Origin: Myotis daubentonii
Lineage: Eukaryota; Chordata; Mammalia; Chiroptera; Vespertilionidae
DNA length: 64,000 nucleotides
NCBI RefSeq assembly: GCF_963259705.1
Contig: NC_081846.1
Location: forward strand, 90,222,641-90,286,640
Direction of reading: 5' to 3'
Shown: piece by piece, positions 1 to 11,676 of the stretch
How the letters are laid out: each line of letters begins with the position of its first letter
Numbering within the stretch: the first letter of the stretch is position 1
Made by a program: the position numbers and the translations under genes
The notes under the pieces: generated by a model
Seen by the model: only the letters and a program-made list of their open reading frames with translations
The model's database searches: none
Told to the model about the DNA's origin: nothing

Positions 1-48
1 AATGTAAGTGTAACTTCCACTTAATCTGCCACCATCTTGAAATCCCTG
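1..48 (-). mobile_element. Possible 5' terminal fragment of an L1
   Basis: The stretch ending in gccaccatcttgaaatcc resembles the 5' end of the antisense L1 at 44560-44605, which reads ccaccaccatcttggatctc. It would be the last bases of an L1 lying mostly to the left of the window. The match is short, so this is tentative. Confidence 0.3.
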
Positions 49-199
49 AAACTTCATTTCTTTAATATGACCTTTCCTCCTTTTTTTCCTTTTGTTCAAA
101 CTGGCCTCTTTGAGAACCCTGACTTACCTGCCTCCTTCTCACTTGCATGTCCACTCCTTTAATCATTAAGCCTCCAAGACAGTGAGGTTCTGACCAGCA

Positions 200-565
200 T
201 CAAATAATCTTAGGGAGTAAGCCTCACATCAGTTGACCCCAGAGACAGTGTCATCAAACTATGCCTCACTTGTGTTCCAGCTCCAACCCCAGAAAAGTGG
301 CGAAACAAGAGGAAGCCACGAGATGGCTGACATCAGGACCAAATGAACTGATCAATTACCTTCTACCCTAGTACCAACCAATCACTGACCATGAACCTAA
401 TTCCCTTAGTCACCATGATTACTGAATTTTCTCCTATAAACAATCCCCTTGGATACCATCAGGAAGCCCGGTCTTTGAACTTTAGGTCACCTGTGACTCC
501 AGGTGTGGGCTAATTTCTTAACTAATAAACCCTTGTTTTCTTTGCTGCAAGCTCCTGTTTGTGTC
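200..565 (+). mobile_element. Probable solo LTR remnant of an old endogenous retrovirus
   Basis: The stretch has the promoter and polyadenylation layout of a mammalian LTR. A TATA-like cctataaac lies near 434, a ccaggtgtgggctaatttc stretch near 500, the AATAAA signal is at 525-530, and a T/G-rich downstream element follows. Coding sequence is absent and no TSD could be assigned. The family (ERV1 or ERVL) is not resolved and the borders are approximate. Confidence 0.45.
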
Positions 566-1089
566 TTACTGGGCTTTGATGCACTAAAGGAAAATGGATC
601 CTTTTAATGCAGTAGCACCTTCATAACTGACAATGCACTCTAGTTCAGAGGAAAGGGGTTACAGTGGGAAACGGATGGGAAGTTCAGTTTTCCATGTAAA
701 ACTGGGCTTGATCATTTGTTACAGGGCTCTGTACTAAAGAGTTTGGGTTTACAATGCAGAGGTTGAAGAGTCTGTGAAGGTTCTAATGGAGAGACTATTG
801 TAAGATGTCTTCTGGCAAAATCACAGAGGAAAAGTCCAGGCCTCAGTGAAGGGGTGGTGAAGATGAGAGAGGCGAAAACCTTCTAAAGGCCTGTGGGCAC
901 AGTGAAGGCAAGCCCGGATAAAAGAAGAGAAGAGGTAATTTGAGAGGGACACTGACAGGAAGTGCAACAGATTTGGTGGTAGCTTGGGTGCATGAAGGCA
1001 AAAATGTGAACCCTGACCCAAGGATGATCCCAGGTCTGGGATGATTGAGCTCAGCTGACTCTAACCCCTTTCACATACTCATCCCCATC

Positions 1090-1495
1090 ATCTGTGGCCA
1101 GCTGGACTGTCCTCCAGTTCCTCCATGTGCCATCCTCTTTCCTCAGAGAGCTTTTGCACACACACTGTCTGCCCACCCAGAAAGAAGCCAGCCCCGCCCT
1201 CCTTCATATTTCAGCATAAAGTTCCCCCTCAGGTCAGCCCTCTTTGGGCCCACACCCCCAGTGTTTATATGAGCTCTCATAGTACTCTGTATTTCCTCAC
1301 ATGAAACTTTTCACAGTCTGTAATTATATTTCTATTAGCATGTCTATTTTTAATATGTGGCTCTTCCCAGAGAATGCAAGGTCCATGAGGACAGAGATTC
1401 TGTCTGTGTCACTTACCTCCGTATCTTCAGTACTTATCAAAGGCATCTGACATACAGTAGTTCATAAATTGTCATTTAATGAAGGAAGGAATGAA
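1090..1495 (+). mobile_element. L2 LINE 3' end
   Basis: The text follows the L2 3' region. Its features are a C/T-rich stretch with cagagagcttttgcaca, then aatgcaaggtccatgagga, cagagattctgtctgtgtc and an end of the form gtagttcataaa...atgaaggaaggaatgaa. It is heavily diverged and non-coding. Confidence 0.6.
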
Positions 1496-1979
1496 TTAAT
1501 TAGTAGCTGTATAAAAGATAGGCAATATAGGGATAAAAAGACAAGTTTTAAAGTGGGACAAAAATAAGTTTTAACTATTAAATTACTACATGAGATATTT
1601 AAGTTATCATATAAACATAAAAGTAAACATGGCAACAACCAACGATAAATGTAGGGATTGGGATTTTTAAGAGAAATGGAGACTGGAAATAGAGATCTAT
1701 GAGCCATTGAGAGGGAAGTTATGCAGACCGCAGCCCTATTACATTCATAGTCAGCCATGTATAATAGCACATTGCTTCATAGTAAATTAGGACTGTTGCC
1801 TTCAGGTTATTTCTCCCCAGCTTCCCAGTTCAAAGACTGGATATAATGAATAAGAACAAAATCCACATTCTTTTATGATGCCCCACACTCTTTCCAATGA
1901 CAGAACTCTGGCAGAGTTCCATGATGTGGTGAAGCCTGTGTACCTGCCAACATGTTTTCTGTGGGCAGGACAGAGAAGT

Positions 1980-2165
1980 AGTTACAATGAGTCAGTTCGC
2001 CTCTCTACATGTGAGCAGTGAGGCCTTGGGCAAATCAAATGGACTCCAGTACCTTACTTCCTGTGTGTGCAAAGTGGACATAATTATAGTATGCACTTCA
2101 TAAAATTGTGAGGATTAAAGCTATATTAAGTACTTTATGAGTATCTGGCACATAACATTCATAAA
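1980..2165 (+). mobile_element. MIR SINE
   Basis: The MIR core order is visible: gccttgggcaaatcaaat, then gcaaagtggacataattat, then tgtgaggattaaagctat, then tatctggcacataacattcataaatg. It is an old, diverged tRNA-derived SINE. Confidence 0.65.
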
Positions 2166-2192
2166 TGTTAGCTAGTAACATAGTTATTATTT

Positions 2193-2417
2193 TGATGCAC
2201 AAATCTGTGCACTAGTGGGGGCCCTTGGCCTGGCGTGTAGGGATCTGGCCAAAACTGGCAGTCCGACATTCCCCAGGGGGTCCCGGAGTGCGAGAGGACA
2301 CTCTGCAAAGTTGCTGTCACTTGGCAGCTCCTGCTTTGAGAACCTGTCCCCTGGTGATCAGTATGTGTCATAGCTACTGGCCGGTTGGCCAGTCACTTGG
2401 ACTTTTATACAGATAGA
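2193..2417 (-). mobile_element. HeliBat-type Helitron, nonautonomous, 3' end eroded
   Basis: Read on the minus strand the element begins TCTATCTGTATAAAAGTCC, a typical HeliBat 5' terminus, next to an A. At the other end the tgcacaaatctgtgca palindrome matches the Helitron 3' subterminal hairpin, but the terminal CTAG is lost. The segment near 2349-2375 (ctggtgatcagtatgtgtcatagc) is shared with the copies at 32596, 39958 and 57261. No Rep/helicase coding is present. Confidence 0.75.
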
Positions 2418-4341
2418 TTTTTATTCAATCTCTCTGAAGCTACATTTGCAGAAATTCCATATGGAATCAGGATAGAATGCATCAACATTATCATCATCAT
2501 CATCATAACTTGTTCTGGGCTTGATCCTCTATATCATTATTATTATTATTTTTTTTTTTGCTGTTAAAGTGATTCTGAAAAGAGCTCTATTAAAATAACA
2601 CCACATTTAATAGCTCAATTTACACAACAGGGAACTGGAAAGAAGCAAGTATGGTGTTGAACACAGAAACAGCCGCCTAGAGAGCTGGTCTTATTGCCAA
2701 TTGATATCAATTGCATATGTATAATTTGCTAGGTCAGCAAAAGCCTGCAAGAGTTTTGAAAAACCTAATCCATATCTCAAGTTTAAATTTTTGCCTAGTG
2801 ACAGGGAAATTTTATAACAGATGATTTTCTCAGAGAAGTAGGTTTATATAGAAAGTAACCAGTGGTCATTATTGATGTAGTTTTTAAAATAAAACTGTGA
2901 TTAAAATATCACATTTGCTATACACTAATTCAATTGTAGTTGAATTCTGTGCTAAACCAAAAAATGGCCCAAATGATTCTTCCACTGGTTTCCCTGGGTG
3001 AGCACTGAGGGTAGAGAAATCTGTGAAACAAGTAAGTCCATCCAATTTACACACATTTCATCTAGATAACTCCCTTCAATAGGAAAATAAATGAACTATT
3101 TTAGGCAGTAATTAACTCAGCATTGTGAAATTGTAGCCCATGCCTTGTTCACTCTCCCTCCCCTCATTTTTATTGATTAATGACAATTTCTGATGGTACA
3201 AAGTTAGGATAAACCCATGGTTTTTCTTAAAAATACCACTACAGGTCATTTATCTTGTTTTTAAAACCGAATTACAAAGTGATTCCCTCACATATACAGG
3301 TTCAGCATGGTACATTAATAGTCCATAATTATTTTTTTGTAGGATGTGTGAGGTGGTTATTCTTGCCCTTGGGTTGTAAGGTCTTCACTTCTATAAGAAT
3401 GATGAGAGGCTTAAACTTAAACCCTTAGAGATTGGTTTCTTAGAAATCAAAGGCAGCATTCGTTGTTTAAAATTCATATTTGCAAAGTACTTTGGGCTCC
3501 CTGAGGAAAGCCGAAATACAAACACTAGGCATGTGTGTAATTAATAATTTCAGTAGGGATTATGGCCTCTTCAAGTAAGAGCATATTTATATATTGACAC
3601 TCATGAAAGATAGTTCAATTTAAAAACTATTCAAGATCTATTCCCCCTAGATGTAGGGAGAATTCATTTGCAGGATTTCAAGGACATGGATGGAAGCTAT
3701 CACAGACACAGCCCATCTCAATCCGCTCTCATCCCAGCACACCAAAGCTTATGTACCCATTGGATACTACTCCACTGGCCTCTCCTGAGGGCTGGCAGGA
3801 AGGAGCAGTGACAGCATTACAACTAAATGTGCCCAGAATCCCTCCTAAGGAATCGAACATCAAGACAGAAAGCCAACCATCATAGCCAACTCTTCCCTCC
3901 ATAAACAGTTCACAAAGTGGATATCTGTGTTTGCCCTGAAAACTGGCAAAGTGGTGAGCTGTCTGTGGCACAAAGAATTACATTGTAGAGGTCACTTTTA
4001 ATTTCAGATGATATTTAATTAAATATCTGCCCTGATGTATTAACTTCCAACTGATACGAATAGCTTACAACTGCACTCCTGTGGCTGCACTTACAGAGCC
4101 CTCTGCTCACCACCACTGACTCCACAATCTTGCAGGCAAGTTTGGGGCTGAGGAACCATTGTCAATCATCTTCTAGCTCCCCATTTTTAAAGTACTACTC
4201 TCTTGAGAGATATTTTACCCAGTGTCTCTTCATGTTTCTTTCTGTCCTCCCTGTTTTTCTCTGGTTCATAAGAGAATAAAGTTGAAGATTTTTACCATGA
4301 TGATCAACCTGAGTTCCAAGCTCCTTTTCCTCCCTCTAATG

Positions 4342-4660
4342 CAGCGGTTCTCAACCTGTGGGTTGTGACCCTTTTGGGGGTCGAACGACCCTTTCACAGG
4401 GGTCGCCTAAGACCATCGGAAAACACATATTGAATATATAATTACATATTGTTTTTGTGATTAATCACTATGCTTTAATTATGTTCAATTTGTAACAATG
4501 GAAATACATCCTGCATATCAGATATTTACATTACGATTCATAACAGTAGCAAAATTACAGTTATGAAGTAGCAACGAAAATAATTTTATGGTTGGGGGTT
4601 CACCACAACATGAGGAACTATATTAAAGGGTCGCAGCATTAGGAAGGTTGAGAACCACTG
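4342..4660 (+). mobile_element. SPIN-like hAT element, nonautonomous, complete
   Basis: It starts cagcggttctcaacctgtgg and ends ggttgagaaccactg, which are near-perfect terminal inverted repeats. The interior contains accatcggaaaacacatat and gattaatcactatgc, sequences I recognise from SPIN (Space Invader) elements. The 8-bp target duplication is ctctaatg (4334-4341) and ctctaata (4661-4668), 7 of 8 matching. SPIN is known to have moved horizontally among tetrapods. There is no transposase ORF. Confidence 0.8.
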
Positions 4661-5088
4661 CTCTAATAGATATTCTCTCAGTCTAGCTCAGAGGAAGGAA
4701 GACAGTGTTATCCTATATTGTCAGAAGGGACAATATGTTTTATGACATTAGAACCTGTGTGGCCCATTGACAGCACACTAGGCATCATGGGACATGGTAG
4801 GGACCTTGGCCAGCCATGCAGTTTTCTGATAAGAATCCCCCTTAGATACAATCAACATTCTTGGAGCTTCGTCACAAGCCCACTTAGTCAAAATCATCAG
4901 GAATAGAACTGGGAAGACAGATGTTTAACTAACTTCCCAGATGAGTCCTATCACTGGGAAGTTTTGAAAATATTATCTGGTGTCACAGTCACCTGGAGGC
5001 TTTTTAAAGCACAGACCATTGTTCCCTATCCCAAATTTCCCAAATCAGAAGGTCTACATTGGGGCATCTGATGTTTGTTTATAATAAA

Positions 5089-6001
5089 CTAGAGGCCCGG
5101 TGCACAAAAATTTGTGCACTGGGCGGGGGGAGGGGGACCCTCAGCCCGGCCTGTGCCCTCTCGCAGTCTGGGACCCCTTGGGAGATAACGACCTGCTGGC
5201 TTAGGCCTGCTCCTGGGTGGCAGAGGGCAGGCCCAATCCCTAGGTGCAGCCCCTGGTCGGGCTCTGAGCAGGGCCAATTGGGGAGTTGGGGCGCCGCCCC
5301 CTGTCATGCACAGAGCACGGCGGATTGGGAGGTTGTGATGCCACCCTCAGTCACGCTCAGGGTAGGGCCGATTGGGGGGTTGGGGTACCGCCTCCTGTCA
5401 AACTCAAGGCAGAGTCAATGGGGAGGTTGTGGCGCCACCCCCTGTCACACACAGAGCAGGGCCGATCAGGGGTTTGGGGAGCTCCCCCCTCCCCGTCATG
5501 CACAGAGCAGGGCCCATCAGGGGGTTAGGGAGCTCCCCCCTGTCACGCACAGAGCAGGGCCCATCAGGGGGTTGGGGAGCTCCCCCCTGTCACTCACAGA
5601 GTAGGCCGATAGGGGAGTTGGCACACCGCCCCCTGTCACACACAGAGCACGGCGGATCAGGGGGTTGGGGCGCCGCCACTGTCACACTCAGGGCAGGGCC
5701 AATGGGGAGGTTATGGCTCTATCCCATCACACACAGAGCAGGGCCCGTGGGGGTGGGGGTGGGGCACCGCCCTCTATCATCCACAGAGCAGGGCCAATCA
5801 GGGGGTTGGGGCACCTTCCCCTGTCACAAACAGAGCAGGGCGGATAGGGAGGTTGTGGCCCCACCCCCTCTCACACACAGAGCCGCAGGACGATCAGGGG
5901 GTTTGGGCGCTGCCCCCTGTCACACTGATCCCGGTGCAGGGAGGCCTCGTGGCTCCGCTGATCCCAGTGCTGGGAGGCATATTACCCTTTTACTATATAG
6001 A
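5089..6001 (-). mobile_element. HeliBat-type Helitron carrying a minisatellite
   Basis: The 3' end is CTAG at 5089-5092, followed inward by the gtgcacaaaaatttgtgcac hairpin at about 5100-5119. The minus-strand 5' end at 6001 reads TCTATATAGTAAAAGGG. The interior is G/C-rich and dominated by the tandem array at 5263-5928. It abuts the next Helitron with no spacer. Long open frames through this segment are translations of the repeat, not genes. Confidence 0.8.
5263..5928. repeat. Minisatellite, about 47-bp unit, about 14 copies, inside a Helitron
   Basis: The units share cacacagagcagggcc, then gatcagggggttggggc, then gccccctgtca. Successive cagagca landmarks sit at about 5311, 5357, 5407, 5452, 5503, 5550, 5597, 5643, 5690, 5735, 5782, 5831 and 5879, so the period is 46-50 bp. 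The units are diverged, which implies an old array. Confidence 0.9.
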
Positions 6002-6710
6002 ATAGAGGCCTGGTGCACGGGTGGGGACTGGCTGCTTTGCCCTGAAGGGTGTCCTGGATCAGGGTGGGGGTCCCCACTGGGGTGCCTGGCCAGCCTTGGT
6101 GAGGGGATGATGGCTGTTTGCAGCTGGTCACACACCCTTCAGGGTGGGGGTCCCCACTGGGGTGCCTGGCCAGCTTGGGTGAGGGGATGATGGCTGTTTG
6201 CAGCTGGTCACACACCCTTCAGGGTGCCTGGCCAGTCTGGGTGCCTGGCCAGTCTGGGTGAGGGGCTGAGGGCTGTTTTCAGGCTGGGACTGAAGCTCCC
6301 AACTGCTCCTTTTTTTCTTTATTCTTTTTTATTCTGGGCCAGCTTTAGCTCTGAGGCTCCAGCTCTTAGGCCTCCGCTCCTGAAAGCAGGTATCTGGTTT
6401 GTTTCGGTTCTCGAAACTCTGTATCAACTCCAGCTCTGAGATCCCAGCCAGCTGAAAGCTGGTTTCTGGAGTTTTGTTAGTGTCTGTATTTGTTACAATG
6501 TTTGAAACTGTAGGCTCAGAGGCTGGCAAGGCAGGCGGGGAATGTTTGAATCCTCCGTCACTGAAGCAAGCAAGCCTCATGTTAGTTTCAAGCTGCCTGG
6601 CTGCCGGCCGCCATCTTGGCTGACAGTTAATTTGCATATTGCCCTGATTAGCCAATGGGAAGGGTAGCGGTCGTATGCCAATTACCATATTTCTCTTTTA
6701 TTAGTGTAGA
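6002..6710 (-). mobile_element. HeliBat-type Helitron with promoter-like 5' segment
   Basis: The minus-strand 5' end at 6710 is TCTACACTAATAAAAGAG, preceded by A. The 3' end at 6002-6005 (atag, a changed CTAG) is followed by aggcctggtgcac and joins directly to the 5' end of the neighbouring Helitron. The middle holds an 80-bp tandem duplication. The 5' part carries gccgccatcttggctg (YY1-like), attagccaatggg (CCAAT box) and atttgcat (octamer). These suggest captured host promoter DNA or promoter-like consensus, which is inference. Confidence 0.8.
6061..6220. repeat. 80-bp tandem duplication inside a Helitron
   Basis: Two nearly identical copies lie at 6061-6140 and 6141-6220. Both start agggtgggggtccccactgg and end ctggtcacacacccttc. 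A partial third unit with a short internal repeat (gtgcctggccagtctgg, twice) follows to about 6262. Confidence 0.9.
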
Positions 6711-9099
6711 TGGCCAGAGACCATACTTTGGGAGCCTCTTGGTCCTGGAACAAATCAGCTGAGAGGAGAATAGGGGTGTCCAGTTGCCTTTCAGATAAAC
6801 AGTCTGGGTCTGGGGAGGGGCTGGGATTTGAGCCTGGAGGCCTCCCTCACCATCTAGTCTCCCATCTTCTCTTTTTACCTCCCACTTCCACATCTCTTGG
6901 TTTCCTGCTCCCAATTCTAAGCCTAGTTCATCAGTATCTGACCATCCATGGGGCCAAGACTGACTGAAAAAGGTCATGCAACTAAGTTAAGATATTTAGC
7001 TTCATGAGTAACTCAGGAGATGGGGAGGGGGGTGCGGGGGGAGTAACAAGAGCAAATTATTTGGTGAGGTTTTTAAAAAGAGCAGGCAAATGGTCATAAA
7101 GTTTCTTAAACTAAAGTACCTCTATCAGTTTTAAAAGCTAATGCAGTCATAAATCTCTGGCAAGATCTCAAATTCCAATGATCCAGATTTAAAAAATTAC
7201 ATTTGAAAATAAAATATCAATTAAATTGACATACTATACAAGTATTTTGGTTATATAAAAATAGCAATGCATTCTAAAATACAAAAATACCAAAATAGAG
7301 ATTTAAATACTTAAATTTGTTCTTCTTTATTAGGTAAAATAACATGATAGAAAGACTCCCGAGCCTTCTTACTTTTCTCTAATTAAACACATTTTTGAAG
7401 TTCTAGCGAAAGTTCTGTATCCTGTCCACAGAATCATCCCACATATCACACACAAGGATCTAATTGCAGATGTTCCCAGGGGTGCTGGAGGGGTTGTCAT
7501 TATGGTCCCATTATGAGAACACCTAGTGCAGACAAGACTGCCTAGTGCAGACAAGACAACAGGACTTTGACAGAAAGCATAATTCCTCCCCAGGTTCCAG
7601 AAGAAAAGGTGACTAATCAAGAATCATTCCCAGACCCTAAATTATACCACTAAAGTGTTTGTCTCTCAAACATCCTTCTGATTGGGAAGGGGTACATACT
7701 GGAGCAAGAAAGAGCCTTTACTATATTCATTTCTCCCGTTAAGGCTCTACTTCCTGTCTTGTAATGTCCTCACTCTCTCTGTTCTACCCACAGACCAGGG
7801 CCTGTTCTGCAGTCGATATGGAATGTCCGGAGTGGATTCTCATGGCTTTGCCCTGTCACCTGGAAAGGCCTTTCCTGAGGGAGCGGAGGCTTAAGTGGGA
7901 TTTTAGATCAACAATTATATGAAACCATTTCCAAGGCTGACACAGCCACCTCTGGATACAAACAAGCGTTTGCTAGAGATGAAAACAACATAGTCAATAA
8001 CTCCATTGTAGGCAAATAAATTAGTTTTCTGGGTATTTTAAGACTACAAATGTATCCCAAATAGATTATGTGTAGACCTTATCAGAACATAATATTTTTA
8101 TAAGAACTCTAAATATACAGTATACTGTATTTATTTATCTAATAATTATCAACTTTTGCCATTGTTTTATTTCTTGGCCATTCTCCCATTTTTAAAATGG
8201 TTAAGAATATGTGAGTAGCTATAACATTTGCATGAATAGAATTCTATTTGCAAGAAAAATCAGTGGAGTGAGTGGGGAGAACAGCATTCATGCAAATTAG
8301 TCTTTGTTTTATCTCTCAGATTTTGTACAAGTGTATTAGATCCAGAAATACAATAACTATTGGATAATGGGTAAATTAATGAATAAAGGATAAGATTGTT
8401 TGCTTGCATGATAGTTCTGTGGGCAGGCAATCGTTTCAGGGACTATGACCGGTACGCCCAGAGGCAAACGTATTTGCACTTGTTCCTTCCATCTGGGCAG
8501 ACACCACTGATCAGTCACATCCTCCTGTGAACCAGATCCAGGACCTGCCCAGCTCTTCCCCGGCAGCCATTACTAACCAGTGGGAGTTGCCAGGCGATTC
8601 ACCATCTCTGGACAAGACAATGTTTTAAATAATTGACAAGACACAGGCTTTTTCATGCCGTCCCCCACCCAGTGCCAATCCTGAGTGGTGCTCCCCTGAC
8701 TGCTCTGCTCTGAGCACCCGTCAGTGAGCTGGCAGCTAGCAATCCCCTTCCCTGCACACGATGGATAAACCATTATTGCAAACTGTGTCACCACAGCTTT
8801 TTGTTTCTTCCTTCCGTCAAAAAGCCAACACCTGCCAGCAAGCATGCTACTTCCTGTTTGGGAATGCAGCAGGGGAATGAGCAGAAAACTGTTTCTGGCA
8901 TTTTATCAAGAAAATTGAAAATAACGCACAAGATGGAAAAAAGGAATAATGACTCCCAGATGGTCCTGGGAAAGGGCTTGGTCCCTTGTCTAAGAGAACA
9001 CCCGAGCTGCTGCTCATTGCCAGCCTGCGGTGCAGCCAGCGGCCACATCAGTCACAGTAAGGACAGCATCTCCTCGCCAGGCTGCTGGTGCATCATCTG

Positions 9100-9270
9100 T
9101 GGCAGACTCTGTGCTAGGCACCTCACGTACTGTACTCATCATTGCTGCCAGGTTCATAACTGCCCGCTGTGGTTCTGCAGTTACTGCAAATAGAGAGCCT
9201 CTGGCTCAGGGACTTATCCAGGGTCACCAGCTAGTAGGTACCAGAGCTGATGTCCATCCTAAGTCTGTTT
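9100..9270 (-). mobile_element. MIR SINE, antisense
   Basis: Reverse MIR landmarks are visible: ctgtgctaggcacctcacg, then ctcagggacttatccagggtcaccagctagtaggtaccagagctg-like text. The short open frames across 8801-9365 look like chance frames through this repeat and flanking unique DNA. Confidence 0.55.
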
Positions 9271-9854
9271 CTATCTATTATTCCACACTTCAGTCTGACG
9301 CGGGCACCAAAAAGCAATGTGAGCAGGGGCATGCTTTCCTGCTTGAGGTTGGAGAAGTTCTCTGATTTGCAAAACGTTTTTTGGCTAGTTTGCAATAAAG
9401 TCAGGATTCAAATGCAAGCGCTTATAAACCTTAGTCTGTAAATCTTTCTGCATTGAAACTATAGGGCATAGGGCAAGTGTGGTGAGGGTTCTTTGCCAAG
9501 GTGGCATGTGTAAGGTGGTGAGGGGCATCACAGGGGTAGGGGCTGCTGCTGCTCAGGGGGACTAAGCATCTGACAATGGGCCAGCTACAGAAGCCAATTC
9601 GACACCCAGCACAACAGCGCAGATATATATTATGAGTGTCCTCTGGTGTATAATGTGGCGATGAAGCATCCGTTCCTCACACTGGCTCTCTGGCTTCCCC
9701 AGCATCGTCCCCCACACTGTGCTGTGTAACCGCTGTGTCAGGACCAGTGCCAAAGCACTATGAAGGTCAAATCATAATTATTGTTAGAAGTTTTCCTTCA
9801 CTGGTAATAAATTACCATAACATTTATGACAAACTGAGTATTTTTGTGTTATTT

Positions 9855-9960
9855 TTATTTTGTAAGCTCATGAGCTCCTAGAGAACAAGCAGAGTCCCCA
9901 CCTTCCCCCACCATGCTCAGCACACACAGTACAGTTGGGGCTCAGTAACCACCTAAGTAT
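9855..9960 (+). mobile_element. L2 LINE 3' fragment
   Basis: The pattern agctcctagagaacaagcag, then ccaccatgctcagcacaca, then gttggggctcagtaaccacc follows the 3' end of L2 elements. It is short and diverged. Confidence 0.4.
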
Positions 9961-11007
9961 CATCTCCCTGATGTCTTCAGCTAACATGCACATACCTCCA
10001 TTTCTGCCAAATATTTAGGATTTTTTTTTAAACTTCTCTCAGCAGACAAATCATGCACAGTTAACAGGCTTCCTGCAGAAGTCTTCCACACCGGCTAACC
10101 CCTGACAAGTGCTCCAGGGGTGAATGACAGGTCATTTGCACTTGCTGAACAAATGCCTGACATGGGCTGAAAGGACTCAGTTTTCCAATATGTCATTTGA
10201 AAGGCTGATCTGTTTCCTTGATTTCATTGTTTGAGGCCTTGTTTTCTTTCTCCTTTTTAAAGTTTTATTTAAAGATACAACTAAATAACTTGTAGATACA
10301 GAAACACTTTTCAAAAATGACAATAATCCATGTAGTTGGGAAGATGCTGGCAATTGCATAATGTTTTTCCATAAAACATTCATGCAGAGGCATTCATGTT
10401 GGTTCTTTAGATGATTTGTGCTCCATAGCACACAATAGTATGACAATAACGATTTGTTTAATATATTGGTTAAAACTGTCCACAATGCTCGTCTCCAAGG
10501 ACGGGAAAAAAGATTGAAGTAGGTAATGAGATGAAGGAGAGTGGAGACTCGTGATGGAAGAGAACAAGCCAGGAGAGTTTGGGCTGTTACCCAGAACACC
10601 CCTTCCTAAGCCTCCCACACCAACCTGGCACCTAAGGTTCTGAGAATCCACATTAGAGGGGGGGATGGTAAGTGATGAACCCTGAGGGTACAGAGCATAG
10701 AACCGAGAGTCATCCAGGGGTAAAATTAGCTGAAAACCAAGCAGATAATTTACAATTTACACAGTTGTGCTGCTCTAAGGCCTTCAGGTGACAGACAGTT
10801 GCACCCCAGGCTAAAATTCCTGGATAGGGAGGCCTGATAGGTAAGACAGGGCCTATATGGGAAAGCATGGGAAGCAGGGAGAGAGTTTCAATACATGGAC
10901 ACCTGGACGGTGAGCAGCTATCAGGGGTCAGTCCTGACAGGACAGCTTGTGAAACAGGACATCCCTGTTCTAGCTTACTTTTACTTCCTTATTTCTTTCT
11001 CCTAATG

Positions 11008-11163
11008 CAGTGGTCAGCAAATTGCAGCTCGCCAGCCACATGCGGCTCTTTGGCCCCTTGAGTGTGGCCACGAAATTTCAGTTGCACTGTACGTGCACGC
11101 CCGCACGTGGTATTTTGTGGAAGAGCCACCCACATTCAAGGGACCACAGTTTGCCAACCACTA
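11008..11163. mobile_element. hAT MITE, 156 bp, complete with TSD
   Basis: It starts cagtggtcagcaaattgcag and ends cacagtttgccaaccacta, giving terminal inverted repeats with a few changes. A perfect 8-bp target duplication tcctaatg lies at 11000-11007 and 11164-11171. The interior includes atgcggctctttggcccctt. No transposase is present. Confidence 0.8.
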
Positions 11164-11676
11164 TCCTAATGTATGGACTTATCTGGTTCTCGGATTAAGC
11201 CCTGAAACTAAAGGAATAAATAATCAAAGAATGTCAGCTCATCAGGTCCATGGCCCACTGTTACTTCAAAGATAATTTTAATCCTACAGTGGGCTGAACG
11301 CTGCTTTAAGTGACAGGCTCTATGAAAGCATCTCCAATTGTTTGCTTTTCTTTTAAATAAAAATATGTTAAAATTCAGGTGTCTAACAATCCTCATGTCA
11401 CATCATGGGGTCTAACAGACCCATACTGACATCGTATTAGCTAGAAAAAATTACCAGTAAGGAACAGGACCCAGTGACAATGGTGGGGGTCTAATATTAC
11501 CAGTGCAACAGCTAATCAGAACTTTCAATCATTCAATCAACTAATAATTTACTGAATGTTTACAATGTGCTGGGTTGCATCCTAGGTCTGGAGATAACAA
11601 AAATCAAAATCTGTGCCCTCAGAGCTTACATTCTAGTTTTGATGCCGAGTGACAAATAAATAATATTTGTGGACTA

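Noticed and set aside
5059..6190. Long open frames (181 and 272 aa) in several frames
   Set aside because: They translate the 47-bp minisatellite and 80-bp duplication of the Helitrons. The products are low-complexity and overlap in multiple frames, with no domain.
8801..9365. Overlapping plus-strand frames of 130 and 111 aa with several cysteines
   Set aside because: The cysteines follow no zinc-finger or EGF spacing, and a diverged antisense MIR lies in the same stretch.
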